Notes under the pieces: generated by a model
What the model was told of the DNA's origin: nothing
Seen by the model: the letters and a program-made list of their open reading frames with translations, nothing else
Database searches by the model: none
Position numbers and translations under genes: made by a program
Assembly (NCBI GenBank): GCA_035528235.1
Contig: DATKZB010000333.1
Location: forward strand, 1-22,847
DNA from: DATKZB01 sp035528235
GTDB taxonomy: Bacteria; Planctomycetota; Phycisphaerae; FEN-1346
Reading direction: 5' to 3'
DNA length: 22,847 nt
In this document: positions 7,070 through 15,030 of the stretch, piece by piece
How the letters are laid out: every line of letters begins with the position of its first letter
How positions within the stretch are numbered: the first letter of the stretch is position 1

Positions 7070-8092
7070 ATGCATCGTCCGGCGATTCTGGCCATCCTGA
7101 TGGTGCTGACGGCCGCTGCCGCCGTCCCGGCCGCGCCCCTCGTGCCGAACGACCCGTTCTACTCGTACGAGTGGTACGGCTCGGCGCTGAACCTGCCGAC
7201 GGCCTGGGGCCTGTCGGTCGGGTCGGCGGACGTCGTCGTGGCCGTGCTGGACACCGGCGTCATGGACTTTACGCCCGACCTGGCCGGGCGCGTCCTTGGG
7301 GCGCTTTCGGCCACGGGGTCGGCGCCGCTCGACGGCACGGCCAACCATCACGGCACGTGGGTGGCGAGCGTCGTCGGGATGGGCGTCAACAACGGCCTGG
7401 GCGGGGCGGGGGTGGGGAACTTCCGGATCCTGCCCATCACGGTGACCGACGTGGGCGGCCTGAACAAGTCGGAGGACATCGCCCTGGGCATCCGCATGGC
7501 CGCCGAGGCCGGGGCCAAGGTCATCAACGTCTCGCACGGAACCCTGAAGTACGGCCCCCTCGACGCCGCCGCCGCCTATGCCCGGTCGCTGGGCGCCCTG
7601 ACGTTCGTGGCCGCCGGAAACCGGAACACGTACAACCCCATGACGGGCTACGACAACCTCATCTTCGTCTCGGGCACCGACCCGGATGACGAGCGCTGGG
7701 ACGACGGGTCGGTCGGCAGTTCCTGGGGCCCGTACGTGGACCTGTCGGCCCCGGCGGTCGACATCCTGATCGCCGACCCGGACAACCCGTCGCTGCCGAG
7801 CGGGTACGGCATCCACTACGGGACCAGTTACGCGGCCCCGCTGGCGGCCGGCGCGGCCGCAATGGCCTGGTCCATCTGCCCCGACCTGACCGCCGACCAG
7901 GTGCTCGAGATTCTCGAAGGGACGGCCATCGACCTGGGCGCCCCCGGCTGGGACGAGGTTTTCGGCCACGGTCGGGTCGACATCGGGGCGGTGGCGTCCG
8001 CGGCGTACGCCCTGACGCCCGAGCCGGCCACGCTGGCCCTGGTCGTCCTGGGCCTGGCGGGTGTCCTGGCCCGACGAGGGCTGTCCGGATAG
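7070..8092 (+). CDS. Subtilisin-like serine protease (S8) with PEP-CTERM tail
   Basis: This is 340 aa. AAAAGGAG lies eight bases before the ATG. Residues 1-22 are a signal peptide. The S8 fold is recognised by its whole catalytic set in order: D61 in VLDTGV, H94 in HHGTWVAS, the oxyanion N184 in VAAGN, and S253 in YGTSYAAPLAAG. Only a short linker of about 30 residues stands between the signal peptide and the catalytic domain, so there is no clear inhibitory propeptide. The tail TPEPATLALVVLGLAGVLAR plus RGLSG is a PEP-CTERM signal. It is expected to act outside the cytoplasm and to be exosortase-processed. No promoter of its own is evident after the upstream terminator, so expression may depend on readthrough. 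It could degrade proteins for nutrition or mature neighbouring surface proteins; the choice is open. Confidence 0.92.
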   Translation: MHRPAILAILMVLTAAAAVPAAPLVPNDPFYSYEWYGSALNLPTAWGLSVGSADVVVAVLDTGVMDFTPDLAGRVLGALSATGSAPLDGTANHHGTWVASVVGMGVNNGLGGAGVGNFRILPITVTDVGGLNKSEDIALGIRMAAEAGAKVINVSHGTLKYGPLDAAAAYARSLGALTFVAAGNRNTYNPMTGYDNLIFVSGTDPDDERWDDGSVGSSWGPYVDLSAPAVDILIADPDNPSLPSGYGIHYGTSYAAPLAAGAAAMAWSICPDLTADQVLEILEGTAIDLGAPGWDEVFGHGRVDIGAVASAAYALTPEPATLALVVLGLAGVLARRGLSG

Positions 8093-8120
8093 GCGCTAAG
8101 GCCGTTTCCTGCCCGCCGAT

Positions 8121-8151
8121 TTGACTTCCGGCTGTTTGCGTATAGTATACC
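8121..8151 (+). promoter_or_regulatory. Probable promoter of the trypsin-like PEP-CTERM gene
   Basis: TTGACT (8121-8126) is followed by the AT-rich block TATAGTATACC (8141-8151). TAGTAT gives a 16-bp spacer and TATACC gives 19. The block resembles the promoter at 158-186: both have TTGACT, then CCGGC, then GTATAC. Confidence 0.5.
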
Positions 8152-8221
8152 TAAGGGGGAAAGTGCGGCGACGCCGAGATGCGTCTGCGCCCTTGTCAGG
8201 CCGCCTCGGGCGGTGCACGCT

Positions 8222-10804
8222 ATGAGTGCCTCTATGGACGGGTTCAAACGCCAAGTTGGCGGGGCATGGCTATTGGCGCTGACCGTCTGCCTGGCGGCGG
8301 CAGGGCCGGTCCAGGGCCTGATTCAGCACCCCGGCGACGAGGGCGACCCCGCCGTCCGACCCCCGGATGCCGCCGTCGGACGCTGGGCCGGCAACGCCTC
8401 GTGCGTGCCGGTCGGACCGAATTACGTCATCACCACGCGCCACCAGGGGCATGGCGTGGGCTGGCCGGTAACCATCGGCGGGGTCGAGTACCTGGTGGCC
8501 GAGGTCTTCGACCACGCCCAAGCCGACCTCCGCGTGGTGCGGTTGACCCTGGGGGGCCTGGACGCCGACCTGGCTGACTACACCCCCGTCTACACGGGCA
8601 CCGACGAGCACTTCAAGAACGTCGTCATCGGCGGCTGGGGCCAGGGGCGCGGCGACCTCCTCAAGACGCCCGGGCAGACGGTCTACGGGTACGCCTGGAC
8701 GGGGGCCTTCCTCGACCAGCCGCTGCGATGGGGCGCCAACCGCATCGAGGACACTAGCGAGGTCGGCGACGGGACTTACACGTCGAAAGTCATCACGGCC
8801 GACTTCGACGGGGCCGGCGGCTCGGCTTACCGCGCCCGCGAGGCGGCGCCGGCCAAGTACGATTCCGGCGGCGGGTGGTTCATCGACGTCAGCCCGGGCG
8901 GCACCGGAGACTGGCGCGTCGCCGGGTTGACCCGCGGCGTGGAGCACGGCGAGCCCATCTCTCAGTCGTGGTTCCGCAACAGCCTGACGGGCGTGCACGA
9001 CCCGGACTACCTCGACGCCGTCCGCCTGAGTTCCTACGCCGGGTTCATCAACGGCGTTATCAACACGGACGTCTGGCGCGTCGACTCGTCGGGCCTCTGG
9101 TCCGCGGCGGCCAACTGGTCGGCCGGCGTCCCCAACGGCACGGACACGTGGGCGGCCCTGGGCGACGCCATCAGCGCCGACCGCACGGTCACCGTCGATA
9201 CCGCCGTCACCCTGGGCACCCTCCGCATCGACGATAACGACCGCTACACGCTCGACGGCACGGGCAGCCTTACCTTCAACGTCGCCACCGGCCTGGCCGG
9301 CATCGAGGTGAACCGGCAGGCGAAGTTCGCCGGCAACGGGGCCCACACGATTGGCGTCCCCATCACGCTGGCGGCGCCGCTGGTCTTGAACACCAGGTCC
9401 TCCGGCGACCTGACGCTGGCGGGCGCGATCTCGGGCTCGAAGAGCATCACGAAGCGCGGCGAGGGCACCGCCGTCCTGGCGGCCACGAACCCCTTTTACG
9501 GCGGCCTCGTCATCGAGGAAGGCACCGTGCGCGGCACGGCGCCGGGTGCCCTGGGCACCGGAGAGGTCACCCTCAAGGGCGGGTCGATCGACCTTCGGTA
9601 CGACGCCGATGCCGCCTTTGCCGGGACCGTCCGGATGAAGTCCAGCGCCACCGCCAACGTCAACGCTCTCGTGGCGGGCACCGGCCGGACCCTGTCGGTC
9701 GGGGCCCTCAACGTCGAGGGCAACCAGACGCTGACCGTCACCGGAGGCAACGACTACTGGCTGGGCGTGACGGGGGCGACGGTCTTCACCGGCGTAACCG
9801 GCGTGGCCACCGTGAACACGGCGTCGGCCAACCTGTTGCTGGCCGGCGGCATGGTGGTGACCACCGGCTCCATCGGCAAGACCGGCCCGGGGACGCTGGC
9901 CATCGGCGGCGCCCAGTACTACGGCAGCGCGGCGGCGATGACCGTGGCCGGCGGCACGGTCCGGTTCAACTCCGACGCCGGGCCCGGCGGATTGGACAAC
10001 CTGGCGGTCAGCGTCACCAGCCCCGGCGCCGCCGTCGCGTTCGGCGCCACCCAGCACCTGGCCAACCTGACCGTCTCGGCCGGGACCGCCCAGGTCCTCT
10101 CGGGCGCCCCGCACGTCGTGGCGACGCGCGGCCTCTCGATCGACGCCTCCGACTCTCGCCTCGACCTGGCCGAGGGCGGCCTCATCCTCAGCTACACGGG
10201 TTCCAGCCCCATGACCCAGGTCAGCGACTGGGTCCGGACCGGTCTCAACCGCACGGCGGGTTACTGGGACGGTTTCGGCATCACGTCGAGCACGGCCGCC
10301 GGCGCGACTCTCACGGCCGTGGGCGTCATCGACAATACCGACCCCAGCGTCGGCGGAAAGACCACCTTCATGGGCCAGACCGTGCCCGATGCCACCTCCA
10401 TCCTGGCGCGGTACACCTGGTGGGGCGACGCCAACCTCGACGGCGTCGTCAACTCGAACGACTACGACCGCATCGACACCAACTGGCTGCTCTACGGCAA
10501 CGGCCAAGGTACCCCGCCGGGAGGCTTCCGGTGGTCGGTGGGCGACTTCAACTACGATGGGCTCATCAACTCGAACGACTACGACCTGATTGACCGGGCG
10601 TGGCTGCTCCAAGGCAGTCCGCTGATGACGGCGGATGGGCCGTACGGTTTCGTCCTGCCCACGGCCGAGGTGGACTTCGCCGTCGGGCCGCCCGCGACGC
10701 TGGGCGTGGTGCCCGAACCCGCGACCATCGCCCTGCTGGCCGCCGGAGCCCTCGCGGTCGTCGGCCGGCGCCGGCGTCGCCCGGCTGCGTCCACCCCGCG
10801 CTAG
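8222..10804 (+). CDS. Trypsin-like (S1) protease fused to autotransporter-type strands, dockerin pair and PEP-CTERM
   Basis: This is 860 aa from ATG 8222; GTG 8213 and ATG 8234 are alternatives, and no Shine-Dalgarno site decides. A signal peptide covers residues of about 1-32. Residues 50-270 form an S1-type protease. They hold H74 in ITTRHQ, D102 in QADLRVVRL and S215 in YDSGGGW, the equivalents of TAAHC, DIALL and GDSGG. Residues of about 285-660 contain W-S-x-x-x-N-W and at least two autotransporter-associated strand repeats, e.g. SITKRGEGTAVLAATNPFYG. Residues of about 735-795 are a dockerin-type pair nearly identical to that of the 1340-aa protein. The tail is VPEPATIALLAAGALAVVGR plus Arg residues. 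The likely role is a surface-displayed protease. A hairpin (CCGCC-TCG-GGCGG) lies just before the start codon and could limit translation. It ends 11 bp before a BIME repeat and is convergent with the glycosidase gene. Confidence 0.88.
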   Translation: MSASMDGFKRQVGGAWLLALTVCLAAAGPVQGLIQHPGDEGDPAVRPPDAAVGRWAGNASCVPVGPNYVITTRHQGHGVGWPVTIGGVEYLVAEVFDHAQADLRVVRLTLGGLDADLADYTPVYTGTDEHFKNVVIGGWGQGRGDLLKTPGQTVYGYAWTGAFLDQPLRWGANRIEDTSEVGDGTYTSKVITADFDGAGGSAYRAREAAPAKYDSGGGWFIDVSPGGTGDWRVAGLTRGVEHGEPISQSWFRNSLTGVHDPDYLDAVRLSSYAGFINGVINTDVWRVDSSGLWSAAANWSAGVPNGTDTWAALGDAISADRTVTVDTAVTLGTLRIDDNDRYTLDGTGSLTFNVATGLAGIEVNRQAKFAGNGAHTIGVPITLAAPLVLNTRSSGDLTLAGAISGSKSITKRGEGTAVLAATNPFYGGLVIEEGTVRGTAPGALGTGEVTLKGGSIDLRYDADAAFAGTVRMKSSATANVNALVAGTGRTLSVGALNVEGNQTLTVTGGNDYWLGVTGATVFTGVTGVATVNTASANLLLAGGMVVTTGSIGKTGPGTLAIGGAQYYGSAAAMTVAGGTVRFNSDAGPGGLDNLAVSVTSPGAAVAFGATQHLANLTVSAGTAQVLSGAPHVVATRGLSIDASDSRLDLAEGGLILSYTGSSPMTQVSDWVRTGLNRTAGYWDGFGITSSTAAGATLTAVGVIDNTDPSVGGKTTFMGQTVPDATSILARYTWWGDANLDGVVNSNDYDRIDTNWLLYGNGQGTPPGGFRWSVGDFNYDGLINSNDYDLIDRAWLLQGSPLMTADGPYGFVLPTAEVDFAVGPPATLGVVPEPATIALLAAGALAVVGRRRRRPAASTPR

Positions 10805-10815
10805 CCGGCGCCCAC

Positions 10816-10899
10816 GTTTAGCCGTCGCCGGCACGGCGACGGGGCCGGCCGTCGGGCGTCCATCGGCGCTGCCCGCGGGCGTACCGCCCGCGGCTAAAC
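10816..10899. repeat. BIME-like repeat copy A (84 bp, complete)
   Basis: It begins GTTTAGCCGTCGCCG and ends with GGCTAAAC. The left hairpin is CCGTCGCCG-GCA-CGGCGACGG. The right hairpin is CCGCGGGCG (10873-10881), loop TAC, CGCCCGCGG (10885-10893). The copy lies between two convergent stops and is followed by GACGGCGCCCGCG, a flank shared with the half copy at 15031-15055. Confidence 0.85.
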
Positions 10900-10924
10900 G
10901 ACGGCGCCCGCGTTGGCGGCGTCA

Positions 10925-12901
10925 TTACTCCACGACGATCATCCCGTGGCCGTCGATGACGGGCACGACCACCTCGACCCGCCCGCCTTTGAACGTAAAC
11001 TTGAGGTCCGTTTCCTCCGGCGCCAGGTACACCCGCCTGGGCTTCTTCCCGATCGCGACGGCCACGCGGACGTCGTGCAGGGGCTGGCGGTCTTCGATGA
11101 TGTCCATGCCCTCGGCCCGCCGCTCGGCCACGTAGTTCATCAGGTGGATCACCGTGCGGCGTCCCTGCCGCAGCATCGTCACGCGGGCGGTCGTCGGCGC
11201 CGTCACCTCCAGGAGCCGGCGGCCGAGCAGCCGGTCCAGCAGGTTCGCCACCACCTGCCGATACACCGGGTACGCCGTCTCGGCGTAGGCCGTGAACAGC
11301 GGCGCCTGCGCGTACGCCACGCGGCCTTTCTGGACGATCGCCGGGCGATTCGTCCGGCGCGACAGGGCCGCCTCGGTGTGGCCCGAGAACGTCCGCCACG
11401 TCCGGCTGAAGTACGGGTCGCCCAGCCGCGCGAGCACCGCCGCGCCGGCCTTCGCCTTGACCTCGGGCCCGGGCCGATACAGGGCGTGTGGCATGTCGGG
11501 GATGCCGCACGAGAGGTCCTTGCCCACGATGAAGTACGGCTGGGTGTGCCGCGCGGGGCCCACGTACGACACCGGCCAGGCGGCCAGGGCGAACCGGTCC
11601 TCGTCCGGTGCCATGCCCGAGCAGGCGGTGGCCAGCACCTTGCCGCCGCGGGCCAGGTACGCCTTGACCCTGGCGGCCAGGGCCGGGTCGAGCCGCACGT
11701 CGTCGGGCAGGACGAGCGCCTCGTAGGGGGCGAAATCGGCCTGGGCGTCGATGACGTCGAACAGCAGGTGCGCCTCGGCCAGCATCCGGACGGCGCCGGC
11801 GGCGGCCATCGGCACGATGGAGGTCCGCCCGCTGGGGTCGGGCGCAGCGACCACCGCGATGGGTGCCACGGGCGTGGCCCCGTGGCACCAGGGCTCGCGG
11901 GCCTTGACCTCTCGGAAGACGCGTCCGATTCGCTCGTAGACGGGCGGGTCGAGGCGTCCGCGCGGAGGCAGGTGGTCGCCGATGTTGCACAGGCCGCCGA
12001 GCATGAGGGCGTGGAAACATTCCTGCTCCAGCGCCGCCTGGGGTTTCAGGCCGCCCAGGTCGCCCCACGACTTGTGGAACCGGGCCGTCATGCCGACGAA
12101 CGGTTTGCCGAAGGTCCGACCGAACCGGCCCATGAGCGGAAAGTGGCCGTACCCCCACCCGCCCGTCGGCAGGCTCTCGACGTCGACGTGCGTGTCGTAC
12201 GGCACGAGGTCGCGGGCCGCCAGCGTGAAGCACGAGTTGAAGAAGCACGACAGGCCCTTGGGCTTGCCGCGGAACATCCGGACGAGCCGCTGGTGGGCCT
12301 CGCGAATCACCCGGTGGCTGAAGGCGGCCGCCGAGGCCGGGTCCTCGGGGTCGACCCCCTCGCGGACCATGCGGGCGATGCACCGGGCGCACTGGCACGA
12401 CGGTTTCGGGTGCATCAGGATGTCGTAGAACAGGCCGTCGGCGGGGTAGTTCTCCAGCACTTCCTCGGCCTGGGCCGCCACGTACTCGATGTACTCCGGG
12501 GCGTTCATGCACAGGAGGTGCCAGCCCGGCCGCAAGGCGTCGCGGATGCGGCCGCCGGGGCCCACCGCCTCCAGGCCCGGGTCCAGGCGCCACGAGCGTT
12601 CGTCCAAGCCGACGCTCAGGTACACCGGCGCCCGGATGCCGCGCTTATGGAGGGCCGCAATCTGCCGGCCCATCAGGTCGAACTTCAGGCTCGGGTGCAC
12701 CGCGCCCACCTTCGTCGGGTAATACGACCAGCCGTGGTGGCACTTGCCGAACACGGTGACCATGCCGACGTGGGCCCGGGCGAAGGTGTCGGCGAACGCG
12801 TCGGCGTCGAAGTCGGCCCCGACGTCGCTCACGAGTTCCGACGTGTGAAAATCGAGGTGAACCTGCGTGATGGGCAACTCGAATCGCGTCGACCTGGCCA
12901 A
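10925..12901 (-). CDS. GHL6-type glycoside hydrolase with beta-galactosidase-trimerisation-like domain
   Basis: This is 658 aa from TTG 12901, chosen because AAAGGAG lies seven bases upstream. ATG 12925 is in frame, adds eight residues and has a poor ribosome site. The N-terminal 350 residues look like the hypothetical glycosyl hydrolase 6 family (a TIM-barrel). Signatures are V-H-L-D-F-H-T-S-E, the segment F-G-K-C-H-H-G-W-S-Y-Y-P-T, and D-G-L-F-Y-D-I. Residues of about 360-560 resemble the class-I-amidotransferase-like trimerisation domain of GH42 enzymes: ADFAPYEALVLPDDVRL, then YLARGGKVLATACSG. A beta-sandwich tail ends the protein. There is no signal peptide, so it is probably cytoplasmic. 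It is divergent from the dehydrogenase gene and sits in a sugar locus with a FucI-like isomerase, so a fucoside or related glycoside is a reasonable but unproven substrate. Confidence 0.8.
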   Translation of the reverse strand: MARSTRFELPITQVHLDFHTSELVSDVGADFDADAFADTFARAHVGMVTVFGKCHHGWSYYPTKVGAVHPSLKFDLMGRQIAALHKRGIRAPVYLSVGLDERSWRLDPGLEAVGPGGRIRDALRPGWHLLCMNAPEYIEYVAAQAEEVLENYPADGLFYDILMHPKPSCQCARCIARMVREGVDPEDPASAAAFSHRVIREAHQRLVRMFRGKPKGLSCFFNSCFTLAARDLVPYDTHVDVESLPTGGWGYGHFPLMGRFGRTFGKPFVGMTARFHKSWGDLGGLKPQAALEQECFHALMLGGLCNIGDHLPPRGRLDPPVYERIGRVFREVKAREPWCHGATPVAPIAVVAAPDPSGRTSIVPMAAAGAVRMLAEAHLLFDVIDAQADFAPYEALVLPDDVRLDPALAARVKAYLARGGKVLATACSGMAPDEDRFALAAWPVSYVGPARHTQPYFIVGKDLSCGIPDMPHALYRPGPEVKAKAGAAVLARLGDPYFSRTWRTFSGHTEAALSRRTNRPAIVQKGRVAYAQAPLFTAYAETAYPVYRQVVANLLDRLLGRRLLEVTAPTTARVTMLRQGRRTVIHLMNYVAERRAEGMDIIEDRQPLHDVRVAVAIGKKPRRVYLAPEETDLKFTFKGGRVEVVVPVIDGHGMIVVE

Positions 12902-12993
12902 GGCAAGTCTCCTTTCCGAAGACATCGAGGGCCCCCATTGTAGCGGCCGGTTTGCCCCATGCAACCGCCGCCGCGCGCGGCCGCGAAATTGCG

Positions 12994-13021
12994 TTGACGC
13001 TGTCGCCCGAATTCCTAGCAT
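12994..13021 (+). promoter_or_regulatory. Probable promoter of the MDR dehydrogenase
   Basis: TTGACG (12994-12999) and TAGCAT (13016-13021) are 16 bp apart in the divergent gap between the glycosidase and dehydrogenase genes. The start codon is at 13106. Confidence 0.45.
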
Positions 13022-13105
13022 GGAACGCCCGAGCGGCGAGAACGAGGCGACGCCACCGTACCCGCCGGTCCGCCGCCAGGCACCTGCCGGAACGGAGCGA
13101 TATCC

Positions 13106-14191
13106 ATGGCCAAGACCAAAGACACCATCCCCGCCACCATGACGGGCGTCATCCTGCCGGGCAACAGCACGGTCGAGTTCGCCGAGTTTCCGGTGCCCGA
13201 GCCGGGGCCCGGCCAGGTGCTCGTCCGGATGAAGGCGTCGAGCATCTGCGGCAGCGACATCCGCGCCATCTACCGCGAACACGTCGGCAAAGGGCCCGAG
13301 GGATACCAGCCGGGCACCATCGCCGGGCACGAGCCGTGCGGACAGATCGTCCGGGTCGGCCCCAACACCAAACGCTACCAGCCGGGCGACCGCGTCGTCC
13401 TGTACCACATCTCGGGCTGCGGCGTGTGCGAGGACTGCAAGCACGGTTACATGATCTCGTGCACCAGCCCCCTGCGGGCCGCCTACGGCTGGCAGCGGGA
13501 CGGCGGTCATGCGGCATACCTGCTGGCCGAGGAGAACACGTGCGTCCGCCTGCCCGACAGCCTCTCGTACACCGACGGGGCGCTGTGCGCCTGCGGGTTC
13601 GGGACGAGTTACGAGGCCCTGACGCGCATCGGCCTCTCCGGGGCCGACCGGCTGCTGGTGACGGGTCTGGGGCCGGTGGGCTTGGCCGCCGCGATGCTCG
13701 GCCGCGCGCTGGGCGCCGGCCTGGTCATCGGCACCGACATCTCGAAGGCCCGGCTGAAACTGGCCCGCGACCTCGGCCTGGTGGACCACGCCCTCGCGGC
13801 CGACGACAAGGCCTTGGCGACGATCAAGGACCTGACCGGTGGCAAGGGATGCGAGGCCAGCATCGACTGCTCGGGCGCCCCGGCCGGGCGGCTGCTGGCC
13901 ATCCAGGGCACGCGGCAGTGGGGCCGCTGCGTGTTCGTGGGCGAGGGCAACAAGGTGGAGTTCGACGTCTCGCCGCTGCTCATCCACCCGCAGATTACGC
14001 TGTACGGGTCGTGGGTGACCAGCCTGAAACACATGGAGGAGTTGGTGGAACGGCTCGACCGCTGGGGCCTGCATCCTGACAAGACCGTCACGCACCGCCT
14101 GCCCCTGGCGAAGGCCGCCCGGGCCTACGACCTGGCCGACAAGGGCCAGGCCGGCAAGGTGGTGATTTGTTTCGACGAGGAACTGGCGTAG
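13106..14191 (+). CDS. Zinc-dependent alcohol/polyol dehydrogenase of the MDR family
   Basis: This is 361 aa, the usual length. ACGGAG lies eight bases before the ATG. Catalytic zinc ligands appear as C48 (ICGSD) and H75-E76 (GHEPCG). The structural zinc site is C105, C108, C111 and C119. The nucleotide-binding motif G-L-G-P-V-G is at 187-192, followed by a GTDIS strand whose Asp favours NAD over NADP. It therefore should oxidise an alcohol or sugar alcohol or acid to a ketone in the cytoplasm. The exact substrate cannot be read from the sequence; threonine-, sorbitol- and fuconate-type dehydrogenases share this outline. Its place opposite the glycosidase and near the FucI-like isomerase suggests a step in sugar catabolism. 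It ends 12 bp before a BIME half copy and converges on the transposase gene. Confidence 0.9.
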   Translation: MAKTKDTIPATMTGVILPGNSTVEFAEFPVPEPGPGQVLVRMKASSICGSDIRAIYREHVGKGPEGYQPGTIAGHEPCGQIVRVGPNTKRYQPGDRVVLYHISGCGVCEDCKHGYMISCTSPLRAAYGWQRDGGHAAYLLAEENTCVRLPDSLSYTDGALCACGFGTSYEALTRIGLSGADRLLVTGLGPVGLAAAMLGRALGAGLVIGTDISKARLKLARDLGLVDHALAADDKALATIKDLTGGKGCEASIDCSGAPAGRLLAIQGTRQWGRCVFVGEGNKVEFDVSPLLIHPQITLYGSWVTSLKHMEELVERLDRWGLHPDKTVTHRLPLAKAARAYDLADKGQAGKVVICFDEELA

Positions 14192-14203
14192 CCGCCGCGC
14201 CGT

Positions 14204-14248
14204 GTTTAGCCGTCGCCGGCACGGCGACGGGAACGGCCGTCGGGCATC
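14204..14248. repeat. BIME-like repeat copy B (left half only)
   Basis: This is 45 bp, from GTTTAG to GGCATC, matching the left half of copies C and D. The right hairpin is missing. The copy overlaps the last 43 bases of the RAYT gene and supplies its stop codon. Confidence 0.8.
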
Positions 14249-14799
14249 ATGTTGTCGTACGTCACGGGTCGAACGAAGCCCCATCGCTGTGGCGACAGAC
14301 CGGCTGCGGCCGGATTGGCCTCGACGTATTCGATGGCTGCCCCCAGGGCCTCGCGGTCGTCCAGGAACACTTTCCAGAGCCCGCGTGTCCAAGGTGTTTG
14401 CACAAGCCCGAGGGTTCGCGTGGCCGCGCCCTTGAGTTGGTTGACGACATACTCGACCCGGTAGGTCGTGCGCAGGATGATCAGGTGCACATGGTTGTCC
14501 AGGATGGCGCAGGCCGCCACCGGAATCATGAGGCGCTGAACCGGACGCGCAAACGCTTCCGCTATCATGGGGCGACTGGCATCGGTGATGAAGAAGGCCG
14601 GTCGCGAGAGGGCAGGCGTGGCGGTCGTCCAGAACCGGCGAAGCGACCCGCCGCCCGGCTGGGGCGACTGGCGCCCGTACCGGACGGGGCCCAGGGCGCG
14701 GAGTTCCTCCTTGTAGACGGCCTTCGAGTAAGAGCCTCGTGGGTCATTCGGCAACCACGTTCCGTAGGTGGTGAAAATGGCGTGGTAGGCGATGACCAT
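14206..14799 (-). CDS. REP-associated tyrosine transposase (RAYT, Y1/HUH family)
   Basis: This is 197 aa. A GGGAGG site lies six bases before the ATG. The N-terminus, YHAIFTTYGTWLPNDPRGS, is the hallmark start of this IS200-like group. The metal-binding HUH pair is H103 and H105 in LDNHVHLII. Y117 in VEYVVNQLKG is the likely nucleophile. LWKVFLDD and AIEYVEANPAAAGL (154-167) fit the family's C-terminal helix. Enzymes of this family nick single-stranded DNA at a short tag next to a hairpin, here presumably GTTTAG plus the CCGTCGCCG hairpin. The gene is intact and lies between repeat copies B and C, with D just beyond. Residues 185-197 (MPDGRSRRRAGDG) and the TAA are encoded by repeat B. No strong promoter is visible. 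Family assignment is secure; activity is inference. Confidence 0.9.
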   Translation of the reverse strand: MVIAYHAIFTTYGTWLPNDPRGSYSKAVYKEELRALGPVRYGRQSPQPGGGSLRRFWTTATPALSRPAFFITDASRPMIAEAFARPVQRLMIPVAACAILDNHVHLIILRTTYRVEYVVNQLKGAATRTLGLVQTPWTRGLWKVFLDDREALGAAIEYVEANPAAAGLSPQRWGFVRPVTYDNMMPDGRSRRRAGDG

Positions 14800-14814
14800 G
14801 GCCTGCCTCCCCCC

Positions 14815-14898
14815 GTTTAGCCGTCGCCGGTACGGCGACGGGAACGGCTGTCGGGCATCCTTCGGCGCGACACGCGGCCGTGCCGGCCGCGGCTAAAC
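14815..14898. repeat. BIME-like repeat copy C (84 bp, complete)
   Basis: It starts with GTTTAG and ends with GGCTAAAC, with the left hairpin loop GTA. It differs from copy D at two positions only (C/T in the loop and C/T in GGCTG). It lies 15 bp upstream of the RAYT start codon. Confidence 0.88.
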
Positions 14899-14936
14899 AA
14901 CGGCACTCGCGTTTCCAAGCCGGATGCCCGCGCCGT

Positions 14937-15020
14937 GTTTAGCCGTCGCCGGCACGGCGACGGGAACGGCCGTCGGGCATCCTTCGGCGCGACACGCGGC
15001 CGTGCCGGCCGCGGCTAAAC
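14937..15020. repeat. BIME-like repeat copy D (84 bp, complete)
   Basis: It has the same ends and length as copies A and C. The right hairpin is CGCGGCCG-TGC-CGGCCGCG. Only 38 bp separate it from copy C, so C and D form a direct tandem pair upstream of the RAYT gene. Confidence 0.88.
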
Positions 15021-15030
15021 AACGGCACTC

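Noticed and set aside
8270..10834. Minus-strand open frame of more than 850 codons opposite the trypsin-like PEP-CTERM gene.
   Set aside because: It has no domains and is Arg/Gly/Ala/Val/Asp-rich; the + strand protein has signal peptide, triad, dockerin and sorting tail. Long antisense frames are expected at this GC content.
12902..14392. Upstream extension of the glycosidase frame on the minus strand, open for nearly 500 more codons.
   Set aside because: It runs antisense through the MDR dehydrogenase, whose zinc and Rossmann motifs are complete. The extension is Arg/Ala/His-rich shadow sequence typical of GC-rich DNA.
14815..15020. The 84-bp repeats as an insertion sequence or MITE with target duplications.
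   Set aside because: No target-site duplication is visible at the ends, and the hairpin plus GTTTAG layout together with a RAYT gene fits REP/BIME better. DDE-type inverted ends are not seen.
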